Counted from the first letter of the stretch, positions 32,843-41,839 are shown. The stretch: DNA of 64,000 bases from Plantibacter sp050587525 (GCF_050587525.1 NZ_JBOBFT010000001.1:558001-622000), one strand, 5' to 3'. Notes: generated by a model not told the origin, from the letters alone. Made by a program: numbers and translations.

Positions 32843-34345
32843 TCAGGGGCGTTCAAGGTCCAGCCCGATCTCGAAACTCCGACCCCAGGGCAGCGTCACC
32901 TCGGTGATCCGCCACGGTTCCGCGTCGCGGGTGACCCAGTCGAGATACGCCTGGAGCTCTCGACGGATCCGAGTGATGGCCGCTTGCTGCGCATCCGGAG
33001 CGACCGGAGCGATGCTGCCGCCGAACTCGTCGGTACTCATCGCGAGACGGGTCCCGCTCTGGTAGGCACGGTCGTCGAGCACGCGCACGAGCAGCGCCCT
33101 CCTGGCCTCGTTCTCATCGAAGCGGCCGACCCTCCTGCCGAGCCACTGTGCCGCCGCCTGCGCGACGGCGCCGCCGATGGAGTTCCCCGCCGTGTTCCAG
33201 CCACCGTATGACCAGAGTCGCAGCAGCAACCCCTCCTCGGCCAAGCGGTCGACGAGATCGGGGTCGCCGCCATTGCTGAAGCGCACATCCGCGAGCGCGA
33301 CGCCGGCACCGGAGTCGAGCGCCGAGCGCACCGCCGCAACAGTGCCTGCGACCGCATCCGGGTCGGAATACGGTGCGGCGCCGAAGAAGTCACCCCGTGC
33401 AGGGTCCGGCGCGTGCACGACCATCACCAGGTCAGCCGCCCCGTCGACCCGCGACACCGCTCCGCCCGAAGCGACGATCTGACGGGTCACGCTGTCGAGG
33501 ACGGGCGCGTTCTCGAAGTTCGGGACGCGGTCGAGTCCTCCGGCCTCAGCACAGACGATGCTCCACCTCGGCGCCTCCGAACCGGCGGAGATCGCTCTCG
33601 CGACGAGCACCGCACCCACCTCGTCCGCCCCTGGGTACATCATCACGGCACGCCCGCGCGGAAGCGCCCGCGCCCAGTGCCGAAGCCACAGCTGCTCGGC
33701 CGAGCCCGCCGAGTGCGGCGCCGTGTCGTCGGCGGTGAGCGCCAGCGTCTCGATCGTGCCCTCCTCATGGAGTGCGAGTGCGGCGAGGTTGATGGTGTGA
33801 TTGCGCAGACGACGCAGCTCGAAGTCGCTGCGAACGGCATCCGGCACGGTCACGGACGGAGCGGACTCGGCATGCGCCCGGCCTGCTGCATCCGCCTCGA
33901 CCAGCCGGTGCAGGTCGCCACCCAGCGCGTGGAGTTCGCGCCCGTGCGCCGACCAGTAGCCCGGCTCCTCCACGTTCGAGTACGAGTCGCTCGCCCGCAT
34001 GATCAAGGAGGCAGCGGTCACCACGAGGTCGGGGGACGCGACGGTCAGCTCACGCAGGATGTCGAGGCGCCGCAGCACCGATGCCGTCGAGTCATCGGTG
34101 ATCCGCGCCGGGATGATGCCGCCGTGAACGAGCGTGTCGACGCACACCACCAGGTGATCGATCCCGGGACCGGCGACGATCTCACGGAGCCACTCGTGCA
34201 GGAGACCGATGTCGGCCGGCTCTCGGAACCTGGGCATGGCCTCCACGGGCGGGAGCAACAGTTCGATGCCGGCGATCGCGGCGACCTCCCGCGGGAGTTC
34301 GACGTTGACGGGGCGTTCGTCGAGGGGCACTAGGGCGATTCGCAT
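32843..34345 (-). CDS. DUF4127-family protein
   Basis: 500-aa protein matching the DUF4127 pattern: RIALVPLDERPVN at the N-terminus, CVDTLVHGGIIPAR, then MMYPGADEVGAVLVARA and a central alpha/beta domain. There is no signal peptide, so it is cytoplasmic. No function has been assigned to the family to my knowledge. Here it lies 42 bp after a GntR regulator in the same direction and divergent from SBP-MalF-MalG-nanE-nanK, so it is a candidate enzyme of that amino-sugar pathway. Confidence 0.82.
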   Translation of the reverse strand: MRIALVPLDERPVNVELPREVAAIAGIELLLPPVEAMPRFREPADIGLLHEWLREIVAGPGIDHLVVCVDTLVHGGIIPARITDDSTASVLRRLDILRELTVASPDLVVTAASLIMRASDSYSNVEEPGYWSAHGRELHALGGDLHRLVEADAAGRAHAESAPSVTVPDAVRSDFELRRLRNHTINLAALALHEEGTIETLALTADDTAPHSAGSAEQLWLRHWARALPRGRAVMMYPGADEVGAVLVARAISAGSEAPRWSIVCAEAGGLDRVPNFENAPVLDSVTRQIVASGGAVSRVDGAADLVMVVHAPDPARGDFFGAAPYSDPDAVAGTVAAVRSALDSGAGVALADVRFSNGGDPDLVDRLAEEGLLLRLWSYGGWNTAGNSIGGAVAQAAAQWLGRRVGRFDENEARRALLVRVLDDRAYQSGTRLAMSTDEFGGSIAPVAPDAQQAAITRIRRELQAYLDWVTRDAEPWRITEVTLPWGRSFEIGLDLERP

Positions 34346-34387
34346 GGAACTTTCCTGGAACGGGTGGAGGGAATCGATCGGCTGGGC

Positions 34388-35101
34388 TCAGCGCGAGCGG
34401 TGGATCTGGAGCTCGTAGTGGTACCGGTCGCCGCGGTACGTCGACTCCGCGTACTCCACGGCGCGATCCTTCGCATCGAAGCTGGTACGGGTCACGTAGA
34501 ACGCCGGCGAGAACGCCGGCGCGCGCAGGATGGTCGCCTCCTCGGGTTCGAGCACGCTCGCGTGGATGGACTGCTCGGCCCACTCGATGCGCATGCCGTA
34601 CTCGGTTTCGAGGATCTGGTAGAGGGATTCCTCGCCGACGTTGTCGATCAGGCCGGGGAAGAGCTTGGGGTTCAGATACGAGTCCTCGAGCGCCATCGGC
34701 TCTCCATCAGCCGTGCGCGCCCGCCTGATGTGGAAGACCTCGTCGGAGGGACTGACCTGCAGTTTGGCGCCGAGTCGCGCCCCGGCCTGCATCGTCTCGC
34801 TCACGAGGATGGACGACCCAGGCACCAGCCCGCGGGCCCGCATGTCCTCGCTGAACGAGGTGAGCTCGACCGACTTCGTGATGCGCGGAGCGGCGACGAA
34901 CGTACCGGCGCCCTGCACCCGGTAGACCAGCCCGTCGTGCTCCAGCCGGTCGAGGGCACGCCGCACGGTGAGTCGACTCACGTCGAACTCGGTGGCGAGC
35001 TCCCGCTCGGCGGGAAGTTTGGAGTGCGGCTCGAGCCCACGATCGATCACGTCGACCAAGTGTTGTCTGAGCCGTTCCGACTTGGTGTGCTGTTCCGCCA
35101 T
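34388..35101 (-). CDS. GntR/HutC-family regulator with UTRA domain
   Basis: 237-aa repressor. The winged HTH at 1-75 contains PHSKLPAERELATEFDVSRL then TVRRALDRLEHDGLVYRVQG. The UTRA ligand-binding domain runs from about 95 to 230 (VSPSDEVFHIRRARTADGEP, ALEDSYLNPKLFPGL). UTRA members of the NagR/YvoA type sense amino-sugar phosphates. First gene of the gntR-DUF4127 pair; the divergent 172-bp spacer carries ATTGGT-type sites. Confidence 0.87.
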   Translation of the reverse strand: MAEQHTKSERLRQHLVDVIDRGLEPHSKLPAERELATEFDVSRLTVRRALDRLEHDGLVYRVQGAGTFVAAPRITKSVELTSFSEDMRARGLVPGSSILVSETMQAGARLGAKLQVSPSDEVFHIRRARTADGEPMALEDSYLNPKLFPGLIDNVGEESLYQILETEYGMRIEWAEQSIHASVLEPEEATILRAPAFSPAFYVTRTSFDAKDRAVEYAESTYRGDRYHYELQIHRSR

Positions 35102-35124
35102 GCCGACCGCATCCTTTCACTGAA

Positions 35125-35232
35125 TTGGTAACAACCATTTTACGGACATCGGGTCAGGTATTCGCAAGCACTGCGCTCATTTCGCGAAATCTGTTGACAT
35201 GATCAGGCCAAGTGGAGTACACCAATCTACAA
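35125..35232. promoter_or_regulatory. Divergent promoter/operator region of the nan-type cluster
   Basis: TTGACA (35194) and TACACC (35218), 18 bp apart, form a plausible + strand promoter. A GntR-type site TTGGTAACAACCATTT at 35125 and a related inverted ATTGGTGTAC (complement of GTACACCAAT, 35217-35226) overlap both sides, the second covering the -10 box. Confidence 0.5.
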
Positions 35233-35273
35233 GCACCTTCACACCCGAGCCTTCACTCACCCAAAGGACCACC

Positions 35274-36569
35274 ATGAAAACCAGCAGCACTGCACGACGG
35301 CCCGCGCTGCGCGTCATCGCTCTGACGAGCGTCGCGGCCGCCGCGATCGCCCTCACCGGATGTTCGGGCGCGGCCGACGCCGGGCCGACGAAGATCACGT
35401 TCTCCTACCTCTGGGGCGGAGAAGAAGCGAAGACGCTCGAGAAGGTCATCGCCGACTTCAACGCGAGCCAGAACGAGATCACCGTGGTCGGCGTCTCCAG
35501 CCCGGACGCACAGAAGCAGCTCACCTCGATGTCGTCGAGCAACGGCAGCTTCGACATCTCCGACAACTTCGGCAATACCGTCGGCTCGTGGGCGTCGAAG
35601 GGCATCCTCGCGCCGCTCGACGACTACCTGAAGACCGAGAAGGTCGACCTCGGCGACTTCGCGCCTGCCTCGATGAATCAGATGAGCTACAACGGCAAGA
35701 CCTACGCACTCCCGATCGCCGTACACACGCAGCAGCTCATGTACAACAAGGACCTGTTCGCAGCGGCCGGTGTCGAACCGCCGACCACGATGGACGAGCT
35801 GGCCACGGCCATCCAGAAACTCACCATCACCGACGCGTCCGGAACGATCACCCAGATCGGACTCGGCAACCCGTCGACCTCCACCCTGTTGACCACGCTC
35901 GGCTACGCGTTCGGCGGCACCTGGGACGGCGAGGACGGTAAGACGCCGTCACCGACGGACCCCAAGAACATCGCGGCCCTCGACTGGTACACGTCAACGC
36001 TGACGGACACCTACGGCGCCGACAAGATCGCCTCGTTCACGAGCGGTCTCGGCCAGTACATGTCCGCCCAGGATCCGTTCTACACCGGCAAGGAAGCCAT
36101 GGTGATCGACGGCGAATGGCAGGCGGTGAACATCCCGAAGGTCGCCCCGAACCTCAACTGCGGCGTGATCGACATCCCCGCGGTGAACGACGCACTGGCG
36201 GCCACCACTCAGGTGTCCACGAGCACCCTGTTCATCCCGAGCAACTCGAAGCACAAGGCGGAAGCCGCGAAGTTCCTCGCCTACATGGTCGACGACAAAC
36301 CGATGACCACGTTCACCCTCGCGCTCGGAAACTTGCCGTCGAAGACGTCGTTGCTCACCGATCCGGCCTACCAGGCGATCCCGAACTTCGACTCGTGGCT
36401 CACAGCACTCACGAGCAAGAATGCCCAGTCGCTCGCGAGCCGCCCGTACAGCGCCCAGTACGCGACCGACCTGGGCACCGCCTTCGACGACGTCGTCCGC
36501 GGAGTGGCCACCCCGAAGGATGCGATGTCGTCGGTCGCGGACAAGGCCAAGTCCTACGATGTCGGCTAA
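35274..36569 (+). CDS. Extracellular amino-sugar/oligosaccharide-binding lipoprotein (SBP, family 1)
   Basis: 431-aa lipoprotein: basic start, Ala-rich core, lipobox AIALTGCSG, then ITFSYLWGGEEAKTLEKVI and the family 1 fold (MYNKDLFAAAGVEPPTTMDE). First gene of the SBP-MalF-MalG-nanE-nanK operon; AAAGGA lies 6 bp upstream of ATG 35274. The cargo is probably ManNAc, sialic acid or an oligosaccharide containing it, judged only from the nanE/nanK genes. Confidence 0.9.
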   Translation: MKTSSTARRPALRVIALTSVAAAAIALTGCSGAADAGPTKITFSYLWGGEEAKTLEKVIADFNASQNEITVVGVSSPDAQKQLTSMSSSNGSFDISDNFGNTVGSWASKGILAPLDDYLKTEKVDLGDFAPASMNQMSYNGKTYALPIAVHTQQLMYNKDLFAAAGVEPPTTMDELATAIQKLTITDASGTITQIGLGNPSTSTLLTTLGYAFGGTWDGEDGKTPSPTDPKNIAALDWYTSTLTDTYGADKIASFTSGLGQYMSAQDPFYTGKEAMVIDGEWQAVNIPKVAPNLNCGVIDIPAVNDALAATTQVSTSTLFIPSNSKHKAEAAKFLAYMVDDKPMTTFTLALGNLPSKTSLLTDPAYQAIPNFDSWLTALTSKNAQSLASRPYSAQYATDLGTAFDDVVRGVATPKDAMSSVADKAKSYDVG

Positions 36570-37482
36570 ACCCGTCAACCGCAGTACGCGGCGCCAGACC
36601 CGCCTGGGTCTGGCGTTCGCGTCGCCGTTCATCGTGGGCGCGGCGGTGTTCATCATCTGGCCCGTCCTCGCCTCCGCCGGCTACAGCTTCACGAACTTCA
36701 ACCTGTTCCAGGCGCCGGAGTGGGTGGGGCTCGACAACTACGCGCAGATGCTGCAGGACACCACGTTCTGGAAAGCGCTGTGGAACACGTTGTTCCTCAC
36801 CGTCTTCGGTGTTCCGCTCACCATCCTCATCTCGATCGCCGGAGCGCACTTCCTCAACCTGCCGGTACGCGGGCAGCCGCTCTACCGCGCACTGGTCTAC
36901 CTGCCGACGATCGTCCCCGTGGTCGTGGGCGGCTACCTCTGGCGGTGGCTGCTGAACACGCAGTACGGCTTCGTCAACTACTTCCTCGGCCTGCTCCACC
37001 TGCCGCAGCCAGAGTGGCTGGAGCAACCGGACTGGGGCAAGCCGGCCATCCTGCTCATGTGCCTGTGGACCATCGGCGGAACGATGATCATCTATCTCGC
37101 CGCCATCAAGGACGTGCCGGCCGAACTCTTCGAAGCCGCCGAGCTCGACGGCGCCGGATGGTTCAAACGGTTTCGGTACATCACCTGGCCGACGATCTCA
37201 CCGGTGACCCTGTTCCAGGTGATCGTCACGGTGATCGCCTACCTGCAGATCTTCACGCAGCCCTACCTGCTCACCCAGACCAGGCTCAACGAGGCGAGCG
37301 GAGGGCCGGGCCAATCGATGATCAGCTACGCGATGTATCTGTACCAGAACGCGTTCGTCTTCCTCAAGATGGGCTATGCGTCCGCGATGGCCTGGGTGCT
37401 GTTCCTGATCACCCTGGTGATCACGCTGCTGTTGCTCTGGTCCTCCAAGAAATGGGTTCACTATGGTTCTGAACGCAACTGA
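36559..37482 (+). CDS. ABC sugar transporter permease, MalF type
   Basis: 307-aa CUT1 permease with six spans beginning GLAFASPFIVGAAVFIIWPV and the EAA loop FEAAELDGAGWFKRFRYI. The ATG 36559 lies inside the last codons of the SBP gene (11-bp overlap). Confidence 0.9.
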   Translation: MSAKPVNRSTRRQTRLGLAFASPFIVGAAVFIIWPVLASAGYSFTNFNLFQAPEWVGLDNYAQMLQDTTFWKALWNTLFLTVFGVPLTILISIAGAHFLNLPVRGQPLYRALVYLPTIVPVVVGGYLWRWLLNTQYGFVNYFLGLLHLPQPEWLEQPDWGKPAILLMCLWTIGGTMIIYLAAIKDVPAELFEAAELDGAGWFKRFRYITWPTISPVTLFQVIVTVIAYLQIFTQPYLLTQTRLNEASGGPGQSMISYAMYLYQNAFVFLKMGYASAMAWVLFLITLVITLLLLWSSKKWVHYGSERN

Positions 37483-38374
37483 GATACGCAACGGCAGCGG
37501 AGACGGATTCACGACGGGATCCCCTGAGAGCCCGCGGGAGAAACGGACGGTTCGACGCCGTCCCGGCCGCACCACCGGTCGGTACGTGCTCGTCTGGGTG
37601 CTGACGCTCGTCTTCGTCTTCCCGTTCCTCGCCATGCTGAGCACAGCATTCAAGATGCCGGACGACATCTTCAGCGTGCCGCCGAATCTCTGGCCGAAGG
37701 AATGGACGCTCGTGAACTTCGCGGCGGTCTTCGATCAGATCCCGTTCTGGCAGTACCTCTGGAACACCATCCTCATCGCCGCGATCTCCGTACTCGGCAT
37801 GCTCATCGCTTCTCCGCTCGTGGCCTACTCCCTGGCGAAGATCGGTTGGCGGGGAAGACGTCCGCTCCTGATCATCGTCATGGCGACCATGATGCTGCCG
37901 CCGCAGGTGACGATGATCCCGCTGTTCCTGCTCTGGAACGGGCTCGGCGCGACCAACAGCATCATCCCGCTGGTGGCGCCCGCCTTCTTCGGGACGCCGT
38001 TCCTCATCTTCATGATCCGGCAGTTCCTGATGTCGGTGCCGGACGAGCTGCTGCAAGCGGCACGGATCGATAGTGCGTCCGAGTTGCGCATCTACTGGTC
38101 GATCGTGCTTCCGCAAGCGCGGCCCGCCCTCATCACGGCGACCATCTTCCAGTTCGTGTGGGCGTGGACAGACTTCCTGAACCCACTGATCTATCTCAAC
38201 GACCCATCGAAGTACACGCTGTCGATCGGCCTGTACTCCTTCTTCGGCGAGCACAACGTCGAGTGGGGGCCGTTGATGGCTGCGTCCGTTCTCTTCACCA
38301 TTCCCGCTCTCGCACTCTTCGTGGTGTTCCAGCGTTATTTCGTAGGAGGTATCAGTGCTGGGGCACTCAAGTAG
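37463..38374 (+). CDS. ABC sugar transporter permease, MalG type
   Basis: 303-aa CUT1 permease with a charged 40-residue cytosolic N-terminus, six spans from YVLVWVLTLVFVFPFLAML, and EAA loop LQAARIDSASELRIYW, in which Gly of the DG pair is Ser. Overlaps the MalF gene by 20 bp. Confidence 0.9.
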   Translation: MVLNATEIRNGSGDGFTTGSPESPREKRTVRRRPGRTTGRYVLVWVLTLVFVFPFLAMLSTAFKMPDDIFSVPPNLWPKEWTLVNFAAVFDQIPFWQYLWNTILIAAISVLGMLIASPLVAYSLAKIGWRGRRPLLIIVMATMMLPPQVTMIPLFLLWNGLGATNSIIPLVAPAFFGTPFLIFMIRQFLMSVPDELLQAARIDSASELRIYWSIVLPQARPALITATIFQFVWAWTDFLNPLIYLNDPSKYTLSIGLYSFFGEHNVEWGPLMAASVLFTIPALALFVVFQRYFVGGISAGALK

Positions 38375-39062
38375 CGACGAACGGACGGATGCTCTGGCCC
38401 GACTCCTCGACACGCTCGAGGGCGGCCTGATCGTTTCGTGCCAGGCGTCTTCCGGCTCGCCGATGCGGGACACTCGGACCATCGCGCGGCTCGCGGTGAG
38501 CGCGCTGCAAGGCGGCGCCGTCGCGCTGCGGGTGAATTCACCTGCGGACGTCGAAGCGGTCAGGGCCGTCACCACGGTCCCCATCATCGGCCTCCACAAA
38601 CAGCAAGGGGAACGGCGTAGCGTGATCACGGTGACCGACGAACAGGTTCTGGGACTCGCCGTGGCCGGAGCGGACATCGTGGCGGTCGACGCGACGCGCG
38701 AAGTGTTCGATGACATCGCCGGTCGTCTCGCGCGAGCCGCGGGGGTGTCACCCGTCCCGCTGATGGCCGACGTCTCGACGCTCGACGAGGGCGTGCAGTC
38801 GTGGGAGGCCGGCGTGCCGTTCGTCGGCACCACCCTCTCCGGATACACCCCGTACTCCAGCGGGGGTCTCGCGCCGGACGTGCGGTTGGTGTCGGAGTTG
38901 GCGTCGCGCGGCGTTCGCGTCCTGGCGGAAGGGCGCTACGCGAAACCCGATGACGTTGCCCGCGCGTTCGACGCGGGAGCGTTCGCCGTCGTGGTGGGCG
39001 GGGCGATCACCGACCCGGTGGCGATCACCCGTCGGTTCGCGGCCGCGACGCCACACCGATGA
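38355..39062 (+). CDS. nanE: N-acylglucosamine-6-phosphate 2-epimerase (NanE-like)
   Basis: 235-aa TIM-barrel enzyme interconverting ManNAc-6-P and GlcNAc-6-P. Family motifs: GGLIVSCQA near the N-terminus, GGAVALRVNSPADVEAVR, IIGLHKQ (catalytic Lys), DIVAVDATRE, LMADVSTLDEG, GTTLSGYTPYS and VLAEGRYAKPDD near the C-terminus. GTG 38355 overlaps the permease and follows GGAGG. It directs sialic acid or ManNAc catabolism; nanA and nagA/nagB are not in the window. Confidence 0.88.
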   Translation: MLGHSSSDERTDALARLLDTLEGGLIVSCQASSGSPMRDTRTIARLAVSALQGGAVALRVNSPADVEAVRAVTTVPIIGLHKQQGERRSVITVTDEQVLGLAVAGADIVAVDATREVFDDIAGRLARAAGVSPVPLMADVSTLDEGVQSWEAGVPFVGTTLSGYTPYSSGGLAPDVRLVSELASRGVRVLAEGRYAKPDDVARAFDAGAFAVVVGGAITDPVAITRRFAAATPHR

Positions 39063-40051
39063 GCGGCGAGACGCGGATGCATGGCGTGGAGCGACCGGAT
39101 GGCGCGGCGCTGCGCTCGGATGCGACCGTCGGGATCGACATCGGCGGCACCAAGATCTCGGCAGCAGTCGTCGACCGCGGCGGCAAGATCACCGGGAGGG
39201 CGGAGGTGCCCACCCCGGCTTCCGAGGGCCCGGAGGCCATCCTTGATCGCGCGTCGGAGTTGGCCGTGCGAGTCGCATCGTCTGCGGGCATCACTCCCGA
39301 GCACTACGGAGTGGGCAGCGCCGGCGCGTTCGACGAGCGCGGCCGCGTCGTGCACGCGACGGACCATCTCGCACACTGGGCGGGAACCGACGTGTCGAGG
39401 GGGTTCGAGAGGCGGCTCGGTGCTCCGGTCGTCGTCGTGAACGACGTTCACGCTGCGGCGCTTGGAGAACGGTGGTCGGATGGTGCCGCGGAGCTCGATC
39501 GGTTCCTCTTCGTCGCTGTGGGCACCGGCATCGCGGGAGCCGTCGTCGCCGGAGGGAGAGTGCTGCGCGGCGCGTCCGGCTTGGGCGGATCGATCGGGCA
39601 CGTCCGGATCCCTTCGGATCGGCGACGCGTGTGCTCATGCGGAGGCGTCGACCACATCGAGGCGTTCGCGAGCGGTCCGGGCATCGAACGCAGCTATCTC
39701 GAGTTCACCGGCGAACCTCGCAGCCTTCGCGAGGTCGCCCGGTTGGCGGGCGCCGGTGACATCGTCTCCGCTGCAGTGATCCGGATGGCCGCGGAGGAGC
39801 TCGGTGACTCCCTGGCCGCGGCGGTCACAGTGTTCGACCCGGGTGTCGTGGTGCTCGGGGGCGGAGTGGCCGACATCGGCGAGCTCTTCCTGTCCCCGCT
39901 CAGCGCGCGCCTGGCGGCTGCACTGCGTACGCCGTTCGCCGACGTCGTGGTGCGCCGAGCCGACTACGGCAGCGACGCTGCTCTTCTGGGCGCCGGTGGG
40001 TTGGCGCTGCGCCTGCAGGCGGGAGGCGCTCTCGCGGACCACTTCGCCTGA
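39059..40051 (+). CDS. ROK-family N-acylmannosamine kinase-like (NanK-like)
   Basis: 330-aa ROK kinase. The N-terminal phosphate loop is VGIDIGGTKISAAVVD, VVVNDVHAAALGER holds the substrate Asp, and VAVGTGIAGAVVAGG follows. The zinc motif reads CSCGGVDHIE, where the third ligand Cys of CxCGxxGCxE is His and the preceding Gly is Asp. ATG 39059 overlaps nanE by 4 bp. Its context makes ManNAc kinase the likely role, giving the NanE substrate. Confidence 0.82.
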   Translation: MSGETRMHGVERPDGAALRSDATVGIDIGGTKISAAVVDRGGKITGRAEVPTPASEGPEAILDRASELAVRVASSAGITPEHYGVGSAGAFDERGRVVHATDHLAHWAGTDVSRGFERRLGAPVVVVNDVHAAALGERWSDGAAELDRFLFVAVGTGIAGAVVAGGRVLRGASGLGGSIGHVRIPSDRRRVCSCGGVDHIEAFASGPGIERSYLEFTGEPRSLREVARLAGAGDIVSAAVIRMAAEELGDSLAAAVTVFDPGVVVLGGGVADIGELFLSPLSARLAAALRTPFADVVVRRADYGSDAALLGAGGLALRLQAGGALADHFA

Positions 40052-40198
40052 GGTGCGCGGACGATCGCCAAAGCCCGGCAAGGGCGCCCGGGGCTCCGCG
40101 TCCGGGTCGGAAGCTCTCGCATCATCTCCACCATCGACGACGGAGTGCTCGTGATCGTCGTCGTCGCACTCGCGCACCGGCAGGACTTCTCCAGCTGA
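40052..40198 (+). pseudogene. C-terminal remnant of a RelE/ParE-type toxin
   Basis: Directly after nanK an open frame (no start) reads GRPGLRVRVGSSRIISTIDD then GVLVIVVVALAHRQDFSS and stops at 40198. This matches the C-terminal half of RelE toxins (GxPGxxRxRVGxYRxIYxI, then VLVVxVxHRxxxY). The N-terminal half and the antitoxin are absent, so it is a decayed module. Confidence 0.6.
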
Positions 40199-40214
40199 CA
40201 ACCGGGTGGAGCGC

Positions 40215-41018
40215 CTACAACCGATTCAGCTCCACCGTCCACCCGAGCCCCTCGGCCACCCCGCGCAACGCGTCGGCGTTCGCGGCACAGTTCGAGACAG
40301 GCGCGCCCGGCGCGTACTGCTTACGGATCGTGTCCGGCGAGACGAACCGACCGCCCATCCCATCGCGATCCGCCTCCCGGTCCGCCCACCAACGGCCGAG
40401 CGCCTGCTCGATCGCCTGCTCCGCGGTGGTCTCCACGTCGTAGATCACGAGCCGTCGATACTGGTGCTGGTCCAACTGCGATAGGAGCTCCGTCGTATGA
40501 TCCGTGCTCGACAACGTGCCGTGGATGATGATGTTCTCGCCATTCGCCAGGCACCGTTCGCGCATCGTGCTCGCGATCGTCGTCGACTCCGCATGCACAA
40601 ACCCCGCCAGCTCCCGCAGGGCCACCGGTCGCCCATCGGCCAGGGTGTACTCGAGCAGCTCCGCCAACACGTCCCGCTCCCCCATGAGCAACGGGTCCTT
40701 GAACGCGTCCGCATCGATGTGCCGATAGGTCGCCAACGCGGGATCCGCGGAGAGCGCCGTCGACTTCCCCGCACCGGGAGGCCCCGCCGTGACCACGATG
40801 CCGAGGCTGTTCTGCTGCGACACCGCAGGCTGCTTCGCCAGCTCGTCCGCGATCAGCTCCAGGTGTAACTCCAGGCGGTCCGCGTCGTACAGCTCACCGT
40901 CGTCCGAGTAGAGCCAGCGGGTCGACGCGTCGGGCTCATCCGACCAGGGATCGTCGAGCCCGTTCCGGCTCAGGAACGCGGCGAGGTCCTCCGCGACCCG
41001 GTCACGCGCCGACGTCAT
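40215..41018 (-). CDS. Zeta-toxin-family P-loop kinase
   Basis: 267-aa protein with Walker A GPPGAGKST (79-87), the acidic RHIDADAFKDPLL motif (D102/D104) and VHAESTTIASTM, as in zeta toxins that phosphorylate UDP-N-acetyl-sugars and block wall synthesis. The C-terminal RKQYAPGAPVSNCAAN is less conserved. Its ATG overlaps the stop of the upstream HTH protein (41015-41839) by 4 bp, the usual antitoxin-toxin order. The partner is not a classical epsilon antitoxin. Convergent with the nan operon. Confidence 0.82.
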   Translation of the reverse strand: MTSARDRVAEDLAAFLSRNGLDDPWSDEPDASTRWLYSDDGELYDADRLELHLELIADELAKQPAVSQQNSLGIVVTAGPPGAGKSTALSADPALATYRHIDADAFKDPLLMGERDVLAELLEYTLADGRPVALRELAGFVHAESTTIASTMRERCLANGENIIIHGTLSSTDHTTELLSQLDQHQYRRLVIYDVETTAEQAIEQALGRWWADREADRDGMGGRFVSPDTIRKQYAPGAPVSNCAANADALRGVAEGLGWTVELNRL

Positions 41019-41839
41019 GCCGTGCCGTCGCCGCGCGCAGGATCGCCAGGACCATCAGGACCGCCAGGACCATCGGCAGACCCATCGGCAGACCCAGGCC
41101 CGCCCGGACCGTCGGCGCCGTCGACACCGCCGCGACCGAAGCCGCCGCGACCGGGCCCACCCCGACCGGACCTCTCCTGTCGCGCCTGGCGGGGTTGACG
41201 TGACGGCCGTTCCCCGCGACCGGGCCGCGTCGGCGTGATCGACTTCCGCAGCGCCTCGTATTCGTCCTTCGAGAGCAGCCCCTCCTGGAACGACGACGCG
41301 AGCTCCTTCGCCGTACCGGTACTCGTCGCGGACCCGTCGAATCGCGCTTCCGGCTTCGGCGGCTGCGAGGTCAGCGCCATGTGGGTGAGCGCCTCCATCA
41401 TCGCCTCGGTCGAGAGGATGCCGGTGGCGCGACGCAGGATGATCTCGCGCGGCGAGGGCTCCGCCTCCGTCAGTTCGCGACGTTTGAGCCGACGATGAAC
41501 CTCCGGCTGGGACAGCTCGACGAGCTTCGCGATCTCCCGCTGCGACATGCCTCGGTCAGCGAGCGCGAAGATGCTGCGGCGAACGTCCAGATCGGCGAGT
41601 TGCCGGAGATCGCGGGACCGGACGGCCTTGGCGATCTCGTCCTCGTACTCGGCTGGCGTCACATCACCACGTCGCCTGGTCCGTTGAGCGTCCCGCAATC
41701 CCTCCAGGATGCGTTTGGCCTCCGCAGCGTGTGCGGCGCGCGCGGCGGCCTGCGCAGCACGATCGGCGGCCTGTGCGGCGCGGTCGGGCGGCATGCCTCC
41801 CGCTCGACGGGGGTCCCTCGGCTCTGGTCTCATGTCCAC
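41015..41839 (-). CDS. HTH protein partner of the zeta toxin, with Gly/Pro-rich tail
   Basis: 274-aa protein: an Ala/Arg-rich helix (AQAADRAAQAAARAAHAAEA, 22-42), an HTH near 85-115 (ALADRGMSQREIAKLVELSQ, then PEVHRRLKRRE), a helical region to 200, and a 65-residue tail of Arg/Gln then Gly/Pro/Asp repeats (GGPGRGGFGRGG, GSADGSADGPGGPDG). The HTH suggests autoregulation; the helix and the middle region may neutralise the toxin. The tail is probably disordered and is the oddest part. Divergent from the HEAT-repeat gene. Confidence 0.65.
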   Translation of the reverse strand: MDMRPEPRDPRRAGGMPPDRAAQAADRAAQAAARAAHAAEAKRILEGLRDAQRTRRRGDVTPAEYEDEIAKAVRSRDLRQLADLDVRRSIFALADRGMSQREIAKLVELSQPEVHRRLKRRELTEAEPSPREIILRRATGILSTEAMMEALTHMALTSQPPKPEARFDGSATSTGTAKELASSFQEGLLSKDEYEALRKSITPTRPGRGERPSRQPRQARQERSGRGGPGRGGFGRGGVDGADGPGGPGSADGSADGPGGPDGPGDPARGDGTA

